Part shown: positions 17,878 through 26,657 of the stretch, in pieces | Numbering within the stretch: the stretch's first letter is position 1 | Layout of the letters: every line of letters begins with the position of its first letter | Source of the DNA: Shewanella atlantica | GTDB taxonomy: Bacteria > Pseudomonadota > Gammaproteobacteria > Enterobacterales > Shewanellaceae | DNA length: 64,000 nucleotides | Assembly: GCF_003966265.1 (NCBI RefSeq) | Contig: NZ_RXNV01000015.1 | Coordinates: forward strand, 1-64,000 | Reading direction: 5' to 3' | The notes under the pieces: generated by a model | Told to the model about the DNA's origin: nothing | Database searches by the model: none | What the model saw: the letters and a program-made list of their open reading frames with translations, nothing else | Position numbers and translations under genes: made by a program

Positions 17878-19122
17878 ATGCCCAGTAAAGCAGATCCATG
17901 TTCTCAACCAAGTCTTATGCATCCAGATGAAGCGATCGCCCTACTTCTCAAGCAGGTAAACACAGTAGATGATTCTGAGGTTGTACAGCTCTCCCAGGCT
18001 TTAGGCCGCGTTCTGGCTGAAGATTTAGCTTCCAGCATAGACCTTCCTCCTTTTAATAATTCGGCTATGGATGGTTACGCCTTCCGTTTTGACGATCTCG
18101 CCGATAACGAAAGCCTGACTCTTATAGGTCAATCTTTTGCAGGGCATCCATTTGAAGGGGTACCTAAGGCCAACACCTGTATTCGTATCATGACCGGAGC
18201 ACCCGTTCCGGATGGATACGACACAGTGCAGATGCAGGAGAAGGTTGCAGCTAAAGAGAATTCAATCTTCATTGAAGCACCTAAAGCTAAGGGCGCCAAT
18301 GTACGCTATCGTGGCGAAGAGGTGAAAACCGGCGGCAAGGTGCTGGTCTCAGGTACCCAGATAGGGGCTGCCGAAATGGGAGTGCTGGCGACGATTGGGG
18401 CAAACCAACTCCGAGTCACCCGCCAGGTAAAAGTTGCCTTCTTCTCTACCGGAGATGAGTTGCGCCCGGTGGGCACCGAACTCGCACCGGGACAGATTTA
18501 CGACTCCAACCGTTACAGCATTCAGGGTCTATTGAGTCGTGCCAATGTTGAATGGATCGACATGGGCGTTATTGAAGACGATCCTGAAGCGATACGTCAT
18601 GCTTTTCGTAATGCCTCGGCTAATGCCGACATGGTTCTGACCTCAGGCGGCGTCTCTGTCGGTGATGCGGACTACACTAAGCAGATCCTCGACGAAGAGG
18701 GTGAGGTAACCTTCTGGAAGCTGGCCATCAAACCTGGAAAGCCTTTCGCCTTCGGTCACTTAGGTAAAGCAATCTTTTGCGGACTACCCGGTAATCCGGT
18801 CTCCTCTATGGTGACCTTCTATAAGCTCGTTTGGCCATTGTTAAATAAGATGCAGGGCTTACCTCAATCTAAGCCATTACAGTTAAAGGCGAAGCTAAAA
18901 GGCAATCTACGTAAATTCCCGGGGCGCGTTGAATATCAGCGTGGCATCCTGACTACCAACGACAAAGGTGAAGCCGAAGTCTGCATTACCGGCGGCCAAG
19001 GTTCGGGCATGCTGACCTCTATGAGTCTAGCCAACTGTTTCGTGATCTTAAATCAAGATCAGGGCGATACCGCCGATGGTACCTTAGTCACGGTTGAACC
19101 TTTTAATTCAGTACTTTGCTAA
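17878..19122 (+). CDS. moeA: Molybdopterin molybdenumtransferase MoeA
   Basis: 414 residues, typical MoeA length. It keeps the N-terminal DLPPFNNSAMDGYAF segment, RIMTGAPVPDG, the domain with FFSTGDELRPVG, the central MPT-binding SGGVSVGDADYTK and the IKPGKPFAFG / FCGLPGNPVSSMVTF region. It inserts molybdenum from molybdate into adenylated molybdopterin, the last common step of Moco synthesis. moeB follows after 65 bases and is probably cotranscribed. Its product would serve the formate dehydrogenases encoded later in the window. Confidence 0.97.
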   Translation: MPSKADPCSQPSLMHPDEAIALLLKQVNTVDDSEVVQLSQALGRVLAEDLASSIDLPPFNNSAMDGYAFRFDDLADNESLTLIGQSFAGHPFEGVPKANTCIRIMTGAPVPDGYDTVQMQEKVAAKENSIFIEAPKAKGANVRYRGEEVKTGGKVLVSGTQIGAAEMGVLATIGANQLRVTRQVKVAFFSTGDELRPVGTELAPGQIYDSNRYSIQGLLSRANVEWIDMGVIEDDPEAIRHAFRNASANADMVLTSGGVSVGDADYTKQILDEEGEVTFWKLAIKPGKPFAFGHLGKAIFCGLPGNPVSSMVTFYKLVWPLLNKMQGLPQSKPLQLKAKLKGNLRKFPGRVEYQRGILTTNDKGEAEVCITGGQGSGMLTSMSLANCFVILNQDQGDTADGTLVTVEPFNSVLC

Positions 19123-19187
19123 TAACAGTGCTTAGCAAATTGATTCAGACACAAGAATTTAAGTTATTCGTTCAGGAATAAAGCAAT

Positions 19188-19973
19188 ATGAGCTCGACCC
19201 AAGATAGCGATGAGATTTTGTCCGATAGTGAGATGCTCAGATACAGTCGACAGATCTCCATCAAGGCGATGGATTTCGATGGACAGGAGAAGCTAAAACT
19301 CGCTAACGTTCTGGTTATTGGTGCCGGCGGTCTTGGCTGCGCAGCCACTCAATACCTTGCCGTTGCGGGTGTAGGTCAGATGACCATAGTCGACTTTGAT
19401 ACCGTTGAGATCTCTAACCTTCAGCGTCAGGTATTGCATCAGGACAAGAATGTCGGCCAGCCAAAAGTTGAATCGGCAAGAGAGACCCTAAACCAGCTCA
19501 ACCCTCACATTCAGATCGACACCATCAACGCGGTGCTCGACGATCCTGAATTGGATGAGCTCGTCGCCAACCATAGCCTGGTGTTGGACTGCACCGATAA
19601 TGTGGCGGTACGCGAACAACTCAATAAATGCTGCTTTACTCACAAGGTGCCCCTGGTCTCTGCTGCCGCTATCCGCATGGAAGGCACAGTAACTGTATTT
19701 GACTATCAAGGTGAACACCCTTGCTATCACTGCTTCAGCAAGTTGTTTGGTGAGCAGCAGCTTACCTGCGTCGAGTCAGGGATCCTGGCACCGGTCGTCG
19801 GCATGATAGGTTGCTTACAGGCCACCGAGGCCATTAAAGTCATCTCAAATATGGGCAAACCACTCATCGGCCGTATCCTGATGATCGATGCCATGACGAT
19901 GGAGTTTCGTGAGATGAAAATCGCAAAACAGGCTAACTGTTCAGTCTGTGGCGAGCAGCAAGCTGAGAAATAG
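19188..19973 (+). CDS. moeB: Molybdopterin-synthase adenylyltransferase MoeB
   Basis: 261 residues of the ThiF/MoeB/E1 superfamily. The start YSRQISIKAMDFDGQEKL resembles the conserved MoeB opening. The nucleotide-binding loop is VIGAGGLGCAATQYL, followed by the acidic VDFDTVEISNLQRQ segment. The zinc-binding cysteines are CYHC and CSVC near the end. It adenylates the C-terminal glycine of MoaD so that sulfur can be loaded onto it. It is downstream of moeA and separated from the moaD gene by 15 kb. The start has AGGAAT a little far upstream. Confidence 0.96.
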   Translation: MSSTQDSDEILSDSEMLRYSRQISIKAMDFDGQEKLKLANVLVIGAGGLGCAATQYLAVAGVGQMTIVDFDTVEISNLQRQVLHQDKNVGQPKVESARETLNQLNPHIQIDTINAVLDDPELDELVANHSLVLDCTDNVAVREQLNKCCFTHKVPLVSAAAIRMEGTVTVFDYQGEHPCYHCFSKLFGEQQLTCVESGILAPVVGMIGCLQATEAIKVISNMGKPLIGRILMIDAMTMEFREMKIAKQANCSVCGEQQAEK

Positions 19974-20060
19974 CTGTCCCGCAAGTTCACCGGAAACGAT
20001 ATTGAGCCAGTGCGATTAAGTAAACCATTATCTAATCGCAATGGCTCCATTACAATCTAA

Positions 20061-20366
20061 TCAGTCAAGACACTGGTATTCTTTGGTGATAATGTAAGAG
20101 CGACACTGCTCATCGGCGCAGGTCCTGGTTTCCACATCGAATGGCTTAGCCCCGGAAAATCCCCAGTAACCGCAGCGCTGCTTAGCTAACTTAATCCCAT
20201 CGCTCTCGTCAGGTATTTTTGTATCTAAAGCCCCTAATTCATAGCTTAGCCGCACGACGGCATCACTCTTTGAGCCACCAACGGCTCCCCAGCCATTTGG
20301 GGTCGCACACCCCGAAACAGTCAGCACAACTATGGCCGCTAACGATACCTTTAACATTGAACTCAT
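20061..20366 (-). CDS. YecR-like lipoprotein
   Basis: An ATG at 20366 gives 101 residues with a lipoprotein signal (VLTVSGC); a nearby internal Met at 20357 is an alternative and the ribosome site is weak. The mature part has VVRLSYELG followed by a Cys-rich end: RCGYWGFSG, TCADEQC and EYQC. This arrangement closely matches the YecR family of small lipoproteins, whose E. coli gene is flagellar-regulated. Four cysteines besides the lipid-attachment one could form two disulfides. Here it is isolated between moeB and a kinase-like gene, with no motility genes nearby. Confidence 0.8.
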   Translation of the reverse strand: MSSMLKVSLAAIVVLTVSGCATPNGWGAVGGSKSDAVVRLSYELGALDTKIPDESDGIKLAKQRCGYWGFSGAKPFDVETRTCADEQCRSYIITKEYQCLD

Positions 20367-20572
20367 ATTAAGCCGTTTTAAATCTGTGGAAATGGCAGCT
20401 GATACTAACCTAAACAAGCAGGCTCGATAGTCACTTTTCAGTGCATCACCAACAAAATCACAAATCCCCCATCAAATGTTACAATCAGGGATGCATACTG
20501 TACCTACTGATTAACAAACTAATTACGAACACTAAACCCACTTAGTTGAATGAATAGAAGAGGATAAACTCC

Positions 20573-21571
20573 ATGCCACTGACTAAGCTGCCCCGTAACC
20601 CAGATTATGATGAGGCTTGCGATATTTGCGATCATTGGCAGCTCAATGATTGGCAACCTATGCTCAATATCATCACCGAGCGGCACAGCATAGATGTCAC
20701 CCGCTTCTCTCAAAACTTCGATGGCACCAACCCGGTGTTCGAGCTGACATTGAACTCTGGCTCCGGCAAAGAGCACGCTTATATTGTTAAGGTTCTGGCG
20801 CCAAATTGGTACAGCCAGTTTCAGAGTGAATATCTCAGCCTCAAATTGCTTAACGGACAAGATTTAGGCATCAAGGTACCCGAGTTACTCTATTCGGGAG
20901 AGATCGAAAACTGGCGTTATTTAGTCATAGAGAAAATCGAAGGGGTGATGCTGTCATCCGTAGTAGACACATTGACGATAGATAATAAAGTAGAGATAGC
21001 CCAAGCGCTCGGTCAATTCAGTGCCCGGCTACATCAGCTCCATGGAACCGAAGCCACAAAGATGAAACTTGATTGGCCCGAGTTTATTCGACTGCAGCGT
21101 CAGAATTGCTATGAAAAACGCAAGAAACAACAGGTTTCCCGCGTATTACTTGAGGGGTTAACCTCCTATCTGGATCTGCATATCTCCAGGCTCGAACCCT
21201 TTTTAAATAGTGAAAATAGTCACCTTATTCACACAGATCTACATCCGGGTAATTTGATGGTGACAGAGCAAAGGGGTCATTACCGATTGGTAGGTATTTT
21301 TGATTTCGGTGACGCCCTTGTTTGCCCCGATCCACTATTTGAGTTTGCCTCTCCGGCTCTGCTGTTCGCCCAGGGAGAACCCAGAATATTTCACGCCTTC
21401 CTCGATGGTTATGGCTACCAGGGAACACGAGACGCTGGTTTGCAGCAACATCTGATGGTACTGAGTCAGTTAAGGCACACAGGTGACCTCAATTATCTGC
21501 TACACCATGTTCCTCATTGCGAGGATGAGACCTGCTGGCAAGCCCTTGAGTCTAAATTTTTCCCGCTATGA
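20573..21571 (+). CDS. Aminoglycoside phosphotransferase-family kinase-like protein
   Basis: 332 residues with the kinase-like fold used by APH and choline/homoserine kinases. An N-lobe Lys in AYIVKVLAP and a hinge with LVIEKIEG are followed by the catalytic loop HTDLHPGNLMV (about residue 221) and the metal-binding IFDFGDA (about residue 242). Both key aspartates are present, so it is probably active. The substrate is unknown; cytosolic small-molecule phosphorylation is likely, and antibiotic resistance should not be assumed. AGAGGA precedes the ATG at a good distance. It is convergent with the sigma-factor operon. Confidence 0.85.
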   Translation: MPLTKLPRNPDYDEACDICDHWQLNDWQPMLNIITERHSIDVTRFSQNFDGTNPVFELTLNSGSGKEHAYIVKVLAPNWYSQFQSEYLSLKLLNGQDLGIKVPELLYSGEIENWRYLVIEKIEGVMLSSVVDTLTIDNKVEIAQALGQFSARLHQLHGTEATKMKLDWPEFIRLQRQNCYEKRKKQQVSRVLLEGLTSYLDLHISRLEPFLNSENSHLIHTDLHPGNLMVTEQRGHYRLVGIFDFGDALVCPDPLFEFASPALLFAQGEPRIFHAFLDGYGYQGTRDAGLQQHLMVLSQLRHTGDLNYLLHHVPHCEDETCWQALESKFFPL

Positions 21572-21593
21572 GCTGTATTCGGATAAGGCTGGC

Positions 21594-22271
21594 TCAATCG
21601 ATACTCTGAGCCTCGGCCATCAACAGGCCCTTTTCCACCCAAAGCAATACCCTGATCCCTTTAACATAGACCTCCAAGGCTGGCTCACCAGACTCAAAAT
21701 GAGGCAGCTTCCCGTAAAGCTCTGCATCATAACCCACCTCATAGAGCGTCACTTTATTCCCGCTATCAGTCTGATAACGGATCTGAGCCGCGCTAACACC
21801 TTGAATTGAACAGTACCTCCCACCCAGCATCTGATAATTTTGTTTCGAAAACAGGCTCGACTTAACAACTGAAAAATTCAGTTCGGTGAAATATTCACGT
21901 ATGGGCTCAATTCTCTGAGAGTCGACTTCGAGAGGTTTCATATTAATATGGTTCATGGCCACTTCGTCGGCAATCATTAAGCTGATGGCCGGTCCTTGAG
22001 GATAATAATTTAGACTCATGGTCACAATTAAAATAAGACTGGCAACCAAGGCGATATAAGATCTAAACCGCACCTTCGAGTTACTGATATCGGCCGCCTG
22101 CGCTTTACTATTCGAGATCGATGATGGCTCCACCGGCAACGCCTCTCCCATATGGTCCGAGAGCAGGCTTTCAAATTTAGCTAACTGTTCATTATCGAGA
22201 TGCTGCTGCTCGATAAACTGCTTAGCCGATTGTTTAAACGAAGTATTCATCTGTTCGGTATTCATCTTCAT
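21594..22271 (-). CDS. Anti-sigma factor, single-pass membrane protein
   Basis: 225 residues. An N-terminal cytoplasmic part of about 70 residues contains EQQHLDNEQLAKFESLLSDH, then a membrane helix (YIALVASLILIVTMSL, about residues 68-84) and a periplasmic domain of 130 residues. That layout matches membrane anti-sigma factors. Its start overlaps the end of the ECF sigma gene by four bases (ATGA), the classic arrangement. No zinc-binding HxxxCxxC motif is seen, so it is not a ZAS type. It presumably holds the sigma factor inactive until a metal or envelope signal is sensed. Confidence 0.8.
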   Translation of the reverse strand: MKMNTEQMNTSFKQSAKQFIEQQHLDNEQLAKFESLLSDHMGEALPVEPSSISNSKAQAADISNSKVRFRSYIALVASLILIVTMSLNYYPQGPAISLMIADEVAMNHINMKPLEVDSQRIEPIREYFTELNFSVVKSSLFSKQNYQMLGGRYCSIQGVSAAQIRYQTDSGNKVTLYEVGYDAELYGKLPHFESGEPALEVYVKGIRVLLWVEKGLLMAEAQSID

Positions 22272-22753
22272 GACGATACTCCGGCTAAACTTCTTTTCTG
22301 TTCTTCGGTAGCATCGGCAACCTTCTGTCTTATACGATGTAAACGGGACAGAATCGTCCCCCGCGGTTGGTTAAGATCTTCACTGATTTCTGATGCACTA
22401 AAGCCATCGATGGCCCAAAGATAGAGCACCTCCCGCTCTGCTGAATTCAACAACTTAAATACCTGCTCTATAAGATGATGCTGGATCTGCAGTGTCTCTA
22501 AGCAGGTTTCATCGAGCAAAACCGGCGTATGCTCTTCAATTGGCTCAAACGCTATCTTTTGTTTTCGGCGACAGTCATCGACAAATTGATTACGAATTAT
22601 CTTTCTTATGTAGGCATGGGAATACTCGACCTCTTTATTGCGCCGAATCCACTTCTCCAACGAGGTTTGTAGCAGGTCTTCGGCACTGCCTCGCTCACTC
22701 GTTAAACAGAAGCAGTAACGATACAGGCCTTGAAGCTGTTCGCGGGACAACAT
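22268..22753 (-). CDS. ECF-family RNA polymerase sigma factor
   Basis: 161 residues. Region 2 appears in SAEDLLQTSLEKWIRRNKEVEYSHAYIRKIIRNQFVDDCRR (shown in part by DLLQTSLEKW and IRNQFVDDCRR), and region 4 in LLNSAEREVLYLWAIDGFSASEIS. There is no sigma region 1.1 or 3. Its ATG follows the bufC stop codon with no gap, and it overlaps the anti-sigma gene. Similar ECF/anti-sigma pairs lie with bufferin-type or gig-type operons in other proteobacteria, where they switch the operon on during copper or other metal stress. Autoregulation is inferred. Confidence 0.92.
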   Translation of the reverse strand: MLSREQLQGLYRYCFCLTSERGSAEDLLQTSLEKWIRRNKEVEYSHAYIRKIIRNQFVDDCRRKQKIAFEPIEEHTPVLLDETCLETLQIQHHLIEQVFKLLNSAEREVLYLWAIDGFSASEISEDLNQPRGTILSRLHRIRQKVADATEEQKRSLAGVSS

Positions 22754-23533
22754 CTACGCAGACTCTCGCAGGCGAAATCCACATATCCAGCCCTTGGCGA
22801 TGAATTCCGGCAGAGGCGTCATATCAGTAGCCGCGTCAGTCATCTCCCCTAAGGTCTCCTCGGCTTCGATCGCCCTTAACAACACATACTCTGGGTGAGA
22901 AATACGTTCAACTTTGGGTTTAAAGGGATCACGATAGATACAGAAGTGATATTGCTCCTGAGCTGTATAGATCTCAAGATGGTCACAGTGCTCTCGAGCA
23001 TTGAGGTCTTGATGATTCAGCCAGATCTCATACAGAGGAAAACCTGAATCCCGGATGAAAACATCGGGTCTCAATATCATAACGACATCCTCTTGCTGCT
23101 GCTCGCTAAGCCCTGCTATCTCTGGTAACTCCAGACAGCTGACTGCGTCTGCGGCATAATAACTCTTAAGCAGAAGCCACTCTAGCCGAGCGAACTCAGG
23201 GAGATAGTCGAGTCCATTAAATGCAGAGTTTGTTTCAAGTATGCCCTCAATAAACCGGGGAAAGCCTTCACCATACTGGTTAAGGTTACTCTCCTGCATG
23301 GGGTTAACGTTAAGGTAATCCTGAGCCATCTTAGCGAAACAACTCTCACCGACAATCTGTTCACAGATGGGAAAAGCCTTAGTCAAGGTCGCCTTTAAAG
23401 CTTGTAAGGTGTTATTACGATATATCTCTAACCGGGCCGATTCATGGGGATTGACCAGTGAAAGAAACTCTTCATCACAGCCTTCAGGGCCCAGCGCCTT
23501 CATAAATGAGTTTTGCCATTGAGCTAAACGCAT
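22754..23533 (-). CDS. bufC: BufC/HvfC-like protein (DUF2063), partner of the MNIO enzyme
   Basis: 259 residues. The N-terminal DUF2063 domain is marked by RLAQWQNSFMKAL, then ARLEIYRNNTLQALKATLTKAFP, the family signature. In characterised systems this protein pairs with a DUF692 iron enzyme and brings the precursor peptide to it. It overlaps the enzyme gene by ten bases and is itself followed directly by the sigma-factor gene. The first residues could start at a slightly different Met or Val, but the chosen ATG preserves the domain. No signal peptide is present. Confidence 0.88.
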   Translation of the reverse strand: MRLAQWQNSFMKALGPEGCDEEFLSLVNPHESARLEIYRNNTLQALKATLTKAFPICEQIVGESCFAKMAQDYLNVNPMQESNLNQYGEGFPRFIEGILETNSAFNGLDYLPEFARLEWLLLKSYYAADAVSCLELPEIAGLSEQQQEDVVMILRPDVFIRDSGFPLYEIWLNHQDLNAREHCDHLEIYTAQEQYHFCIYRDPFKPKVERISHPEYVLLRAIEAEETLGEMTDAATDMTPLPEFIAKGWICGFRLRESA

Positions 23534-24426
23534 TGCCCCACCTCTCTGTCTCCTTCAGCTTTCCTCTGTGGATCGGTTCGGCTCTCACTCGAGTGGCTGT
23601 TTGTATCGGCGGCCTGCAATATCCCTGCAGCGATATTTCGTTCGGCAAGTAATCTCTCCAGTGGTGGCAGATCATTATCCCATTCGATCATGCTGGGTAC
23701 GGCGCCATTTTTGGCAATAAAATGTTCGAATTGATGCCATACATCTTTGTCTACCGGGTGGTTATGGGCGTCGAGCAAGTAGTCTCCCTTATCATGGAAG
23801 CCCGCAAGATGGATCTGTTTCACCCGCTCCACAGGAATAGCCTCCATAAATGCCTGCATATCCTGATTGAGGTTCTTAGCCGTGACATAGGCGTTATTGA
23901 TATCCAGTAACAGATAGCAATCGGCTTCTTTCGCCACCGCCGCAAGAAACTCACCTTCGGTCAGCTCATTAAATTGGCAACTTATATAGGTAGACACGTT
24001 TTCAAGCAGAATTCTTTCACCCATAAACTCCTGCACCTGAATAATTCGTCGGCTCAGATGCCTAACGGCCTCTTCGGTATAGGGTAAGGGCAAGAGATCC
24101 GGGACCTTACATCCGGCATTACCGGAGAAGCTTGCATGCTCCGAATACCAGAGGGCGCCCGTTGACTCCTTTAATGCTCTAATTTGTGCCAGATAGTCCA
24201 TGTCGATGGCTGGTAAACCACCTAAAGAGAGACCAACACTGTGAAGCACCAGAGGATATCGCTCAGCAATCGCCTCGAGCATCTGCTTATTCAGCCCTCC
24301 TTCGACTATCCAGTTATCCGCCAAAACTTCAAACCAGGGGATATCGGTCTCATCGGCAGCTAAGATCTGCTGCACATGGGGGATACGCAGGCCAATTCCT
24401 GCGCCACTCAGACTCCCCCGCTTCAT
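23524..24426 (-). CDS. bufB: BufB/HvfB-like multinuclear non-heme iron oxidase (MNIO, DUF692)
   Basis: 300 residues forming a TIM barrel. Hallmarks are the opening GAGIGLRIPHVQQIL, WFEVLADNWIVEGG, LVLHSVGLSLGG, WYSEHASFS, LLENVSTY, LLLDINNAYVTAKN and HLAGFHDKGDYLLDAHNHP, which provide the His, Asp, Glu and Asn ligands for two or three iron atoms. Family members oxidise cysteines of a small precursor peptide into oxazolone/thioamide or thiooxazole-type groups that bind copper. Its ATG shares bases with the bufA stop codon (TGATG), so synthesis of enzyme and substrate is coupled. Confidence 0.93.
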   Translation of the reverse strand: MKRGSLSGAGIGLRIPHVQQILAADETDIPWFEVLADNWIVEGGLNKQMLEAIAERYPLVLHSVGLSLGGLPAIDMDYLAQIRALKESTGALWYSEHASFSGNAGCKVPDLLPLPYTEEAVRHLSRRIIQVQEFMGERILLENVSTYISCQFNELTEGEFLAAVAKEADCYLLLDINNAYVTAKNLNQDMQAFMEAIPVERVKQIHLAGFHDKGDYLLDAHNHPVDKDVWHQFEHFIAKNGAVPSMIEWDNDLPPLERLLAERNIAAGILQAADTNSHSSESRTDPQRKAEGDREVGQCV

Positions 24427-24710
24427 CAGGATTTAGCCGGCTTCACGGCTTTAACGACACCGCCGGTGATCTTTTCACACGTTCCGGCAGGTACATAGAC
24501 CCACTCATTGGGTAAGTTGTCAGACTTAGCTTGTCCGGCGCAGCCATGACTGCCATCGAGCGCACCACAATCGTTTGCCCCAGCCTTGGCTATACCCGCA
24601 CACTTTTCCCACTGGGTGGGCTGTTCAGGAACCGCATTTGCCCCCACAGAGATACCCGCAGCCAAAATGCCCGCAACCGTTAACCCGAGAGCTTTATTAG
24701 TAGAGTTCAT
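24426..24710 (-). CDS. bufA: Bufferin-type precursor peptide (DUF2282, BufA1/HvfA-like)
   Basis: 94 residues with a Sec signal (about residues 1-26, ending GANA). The mature part has four cysteines at 37, 48, 57 and 78 in the DUF2282 pattern: EKCAGIAKAGANDC, HGCAGQAKSD, and GTCEKITGG near the end. This is the substrate type of BufB/BufC enzymes; the two central cysteines are those modified in characterised bufferins. The finished peptide is exported to the periplasm and sequesters copper. It is the first gene of the five-gene operon. A lysine-rich tail (VVKAVKPAKS) follows the last cysteine motif. Confidence 0.92.
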   Translation of the reverse strand: MNSTNKALGLTVAGILAAGISVGANAVPEQPTQWEKCAGIAKAGANDCGALDGSHGCAGQAKSDNLPNEWVYVPAGTCEKITGGVVKAVKPAKS

Positions 24711-24749
24711 ATCGATCTGTCCTTATAGAAAATGAAGTGTTCATATCTA

Positions 24750-24778
24750 TAACGAATACTAGACCCTGTTTGATTGCA
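24750..24778 (-). promoter_or_regulatory. Candidate ECF-type promoter for the bufferin operon
   Basis: Read on the minus strand, TGCAATC is followed after 16 bases by TCGTTA, about 40 bases before the bufA start. The spacing and the CGTT element resemble ECF-sigma promoters. This is a weak pattern match made by eye. Confidence 0.3.
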
Positions 24779-24873
24779 CCGATTGTAAAATATTTGTTAC
24801 TTTTTAATTCTGGAGTCTGGTTTGTCAGCTTCTTGGGGAAAGGAGTTGGGGAGCGAGTTGGAAACTGCAACAA

Positions 24874-24900
24874 AAAAGCACTTCAAAAAGAAGTGCTTTT
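24874..24900. terminator. Terminator between gltS and the bufferin operon region
   Basis: A perfect 11-bp stem AAAAGCACTTC/GAAGTGCTTTT with an AAAAA loop. Read on the minus strand it terminates gltS, which ends 36 bases before it, and the A/T flanks let it work in both directions. Confidence 0.85.
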
Positions 24901-24936
24901 ATTTGGATCAGCTCGCGCTATTGGTTTAGCTCAGGC

Positions 24937-26160
24937 TTAACCTATAAAGCTTAAATAGCCCTGCAGGATAATCGCATTCACAATATCGATAAAGAAAGCC
25001 CCGACGATAGGTACAACCATAAAGGCCTGGGGTGACGGACCCGTTCTCGAAACGAGCGCGCCCATATTCATCACGGCCGTAGGAGTCGCCCCCATACCAA
25101 AGCCGCAATGACCACCAGCCATAACGGCAGCATCATAGTTACTTCCCATAAGCCTGAACGTCACGAAGTAGGCAAAGAAAGCCAAGGTGATAGTCTGCAG
25201 CAACAGGATTATCAATAATGGCACAGCAAGGTCGAATATCTCCCAGAGTTTCAGGTTCATCAATGCCATTGCAAGGAAGAGTGATAAAGAAACCGTACCC
25301 AAGACATCGACACTCTCTGTGTTTATCTTATAACCACGAGATAACTCTGTGATATTGGTGATCACCACACCTAAAAATAGTGCATAGACAAAGTCGGGCA
25401 TTTTCAGCCAACCGATATCCATGGTAGAAACCAGCGACCCAATCCACTTAGCACCCGCCACACACAGAAGCAGCAGGAAGAGCACTTCAAGGATGCTCTT
25501 AGCCGTCACCCTATCCTCTTCTAACTGATCGTAGGTAACCAGATCCGGGTGATCTTTATGGTGATTACCACCAACACCATAGGAGGAAAGCAGATCATTT
25601 TTATTGATCAACCTCTGTGCTACCGGACCACCAATTATCCCGCCCATGACCAGACCAAATGTAGCCGCAGCCATGGCGAACTCAAGGGTATTGATACCGT
25701 AAGTATCTGAAAAAGTTTGTGCCCACGCAGCTCCTGTTCCATGACCTCCCGACAGGGTGATGGAGCCGGCGATCAACCCCATAAGAGGCTCTAATCCCAA
25801 CGCCGTAGCTAAACTGACACCGACGGCATTTTGGATCACGATATAGAGAGAAGCGATACCTAAGAAGACAAAGACCTTACTCCCCCCCTTAAGCAATAAC
25901 TTATAACTTGCCGCTAAACCTACCGTGCTGAAAAACATCAGCATCAGGGTGTTTTGCATCGATAGCGTAAATTCCAATGCAATATTATTAAAATGCAGAA
26001 TCGTAATGATCGCGGCGACAATAAGGCCACCGACGATAGGCTCAGGGATATTATATTTTCTGAATGAGGCAACGTGACGATTGACAAAATGGCCAATGAA
26101 AAGCACCAAAATAGCCACTAAGAACGACTCTAGTTCACCTATTGAATAAACTGTATTCAT
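24937..26160 (-). CDS. gltS: Sodium/glutamate symporter GltS
   Basis: 407 residues with about ten to twelve membrane helices in two inverted halves. Diagnostic stretches are NIPEPIVGGLIVAA, ITLSGGHGTGAAWAQTF (first re-entrant GG-rich loop) and VMAGGHCGFGMGATPTAVMNM (second re-entrant loop). Length and motifs match GltS, which takes up glutamate with sodium across the inner membrane. AGGAG precedes the ATG. It is a single-gene unit with an upstream non-coding region of 335 bases. Confidence 0.97.
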   Translation of the reverse strand: MNTVYSIGELESFLVAILVLFIGHFVNRHVASFRKYNIPEPIVGGLIVAAIITILHFNNIALEFTLSMQNTLMLMFFSTVGLAASYKLLLKGGSKVFVFLGIASLYIVIQNAVGVSLATALGLEPLMGLIAGSITLSGGHGTGAAWAQTFSDTYGINTLEFAMAAATFGLVMGGIIGGPVAQRLINKNDLLSSYGVGGNHHKDHPDLVTYDQLEEDRVTAKSILEVLFLLLLCVAGAKWIGSLVSTMDIGWLKMPDFVYALFLGVVITNITELSRGYKINTESVDVLGTVSLSLFLAMALMNLKLWEIFDLAVPLLIILLLQTITLAFFAYFVTFRLMGSNYDAAVMAGGHCGFGMGATPTAVMNMGALVSRTGPSPQAFMVVPIVGAFFIDIVNAIILQGYLSFIG

Positions 26161-26495
26161 GAAACTCCTATTTGAATATGTAAAGCCAAACAGCGTTAAC
26201 CCGAAACATCAAAATTCAGGCTATCAATAACTTTACTTTCTTTCGGTCAGTACCAGACAAAGAGAGATGTTCGGTACTTGTGATGAGACAGCCGGGCATT
26301 CTGCCATAACTCACCCTGTTTACGGTATTGCAGAATTAGCAAAAAGGCATATTCGTCGCAAATAAAGAGGAAAAAATACATTACCAGGCTACTAATCCAT
26401 CAGTCAGATGAATTAACAATCAAGTGAGAAGGGAAAGCTGAAGCTATTTTACGGAGATATAAAAGTAATACGGCCAGAAGATGTGTAAATTTAAA
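26161..26495. other. Intergenic region upstream of gltS
   Basis: 335 bases holding the gltS promoter region and the 3' end of the DUF2986 gene's transcript. I see no convincing operator, repeat or further small gene in it. Confidence 0.4.
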
Positions 26496-26657
26496 TCAAT
26501 CTGCAGCAACAGGGCTCGCCTGCTCCTCCTCTAAAGCCAACCTGGCGCGCTCAGCTTTAGAGATATACTTAGGCTTATTATTACGGCCGTGCAGCTTAGC
26601 ATTGGCTTTTTTAGCTTTGCTTTTTAGTGTCTGGTTAATCTTTTTCTTGCGATTCAT
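26496..26657 (-). CDS. DUF2986-family small basic protein
   Basis: A 53-residue protein starting MNRKKKINQTLKSKAKKANA, with NNKPKYISKAERARL in the middle and an acidic end (ALEEEQASP). This matches the DUF2986 family of small lysine-rich proteins found in Shewanella and Vibrio. The function is unknown; the strong positive charge hints at nucleic-acid or ribosome contact. The gene is missing from simple length-based ORF calls because it is short. GGAAG and GAGGG lie just upstream of the ATG. Confidence 0.85.
   Translation of the reverse strand: MNRKKKINQTLKSKAKKANAKLHGRNNKPKYISKAERARLALEEEQASPVAAD

Noticed and set aside
20519..20860. 113-codon minus-strand frame
   Set aside because: It lies opposite the kinase-like gene, which has the motifs HTDLHPGNL and IFDFGDA and a good ribosome site.
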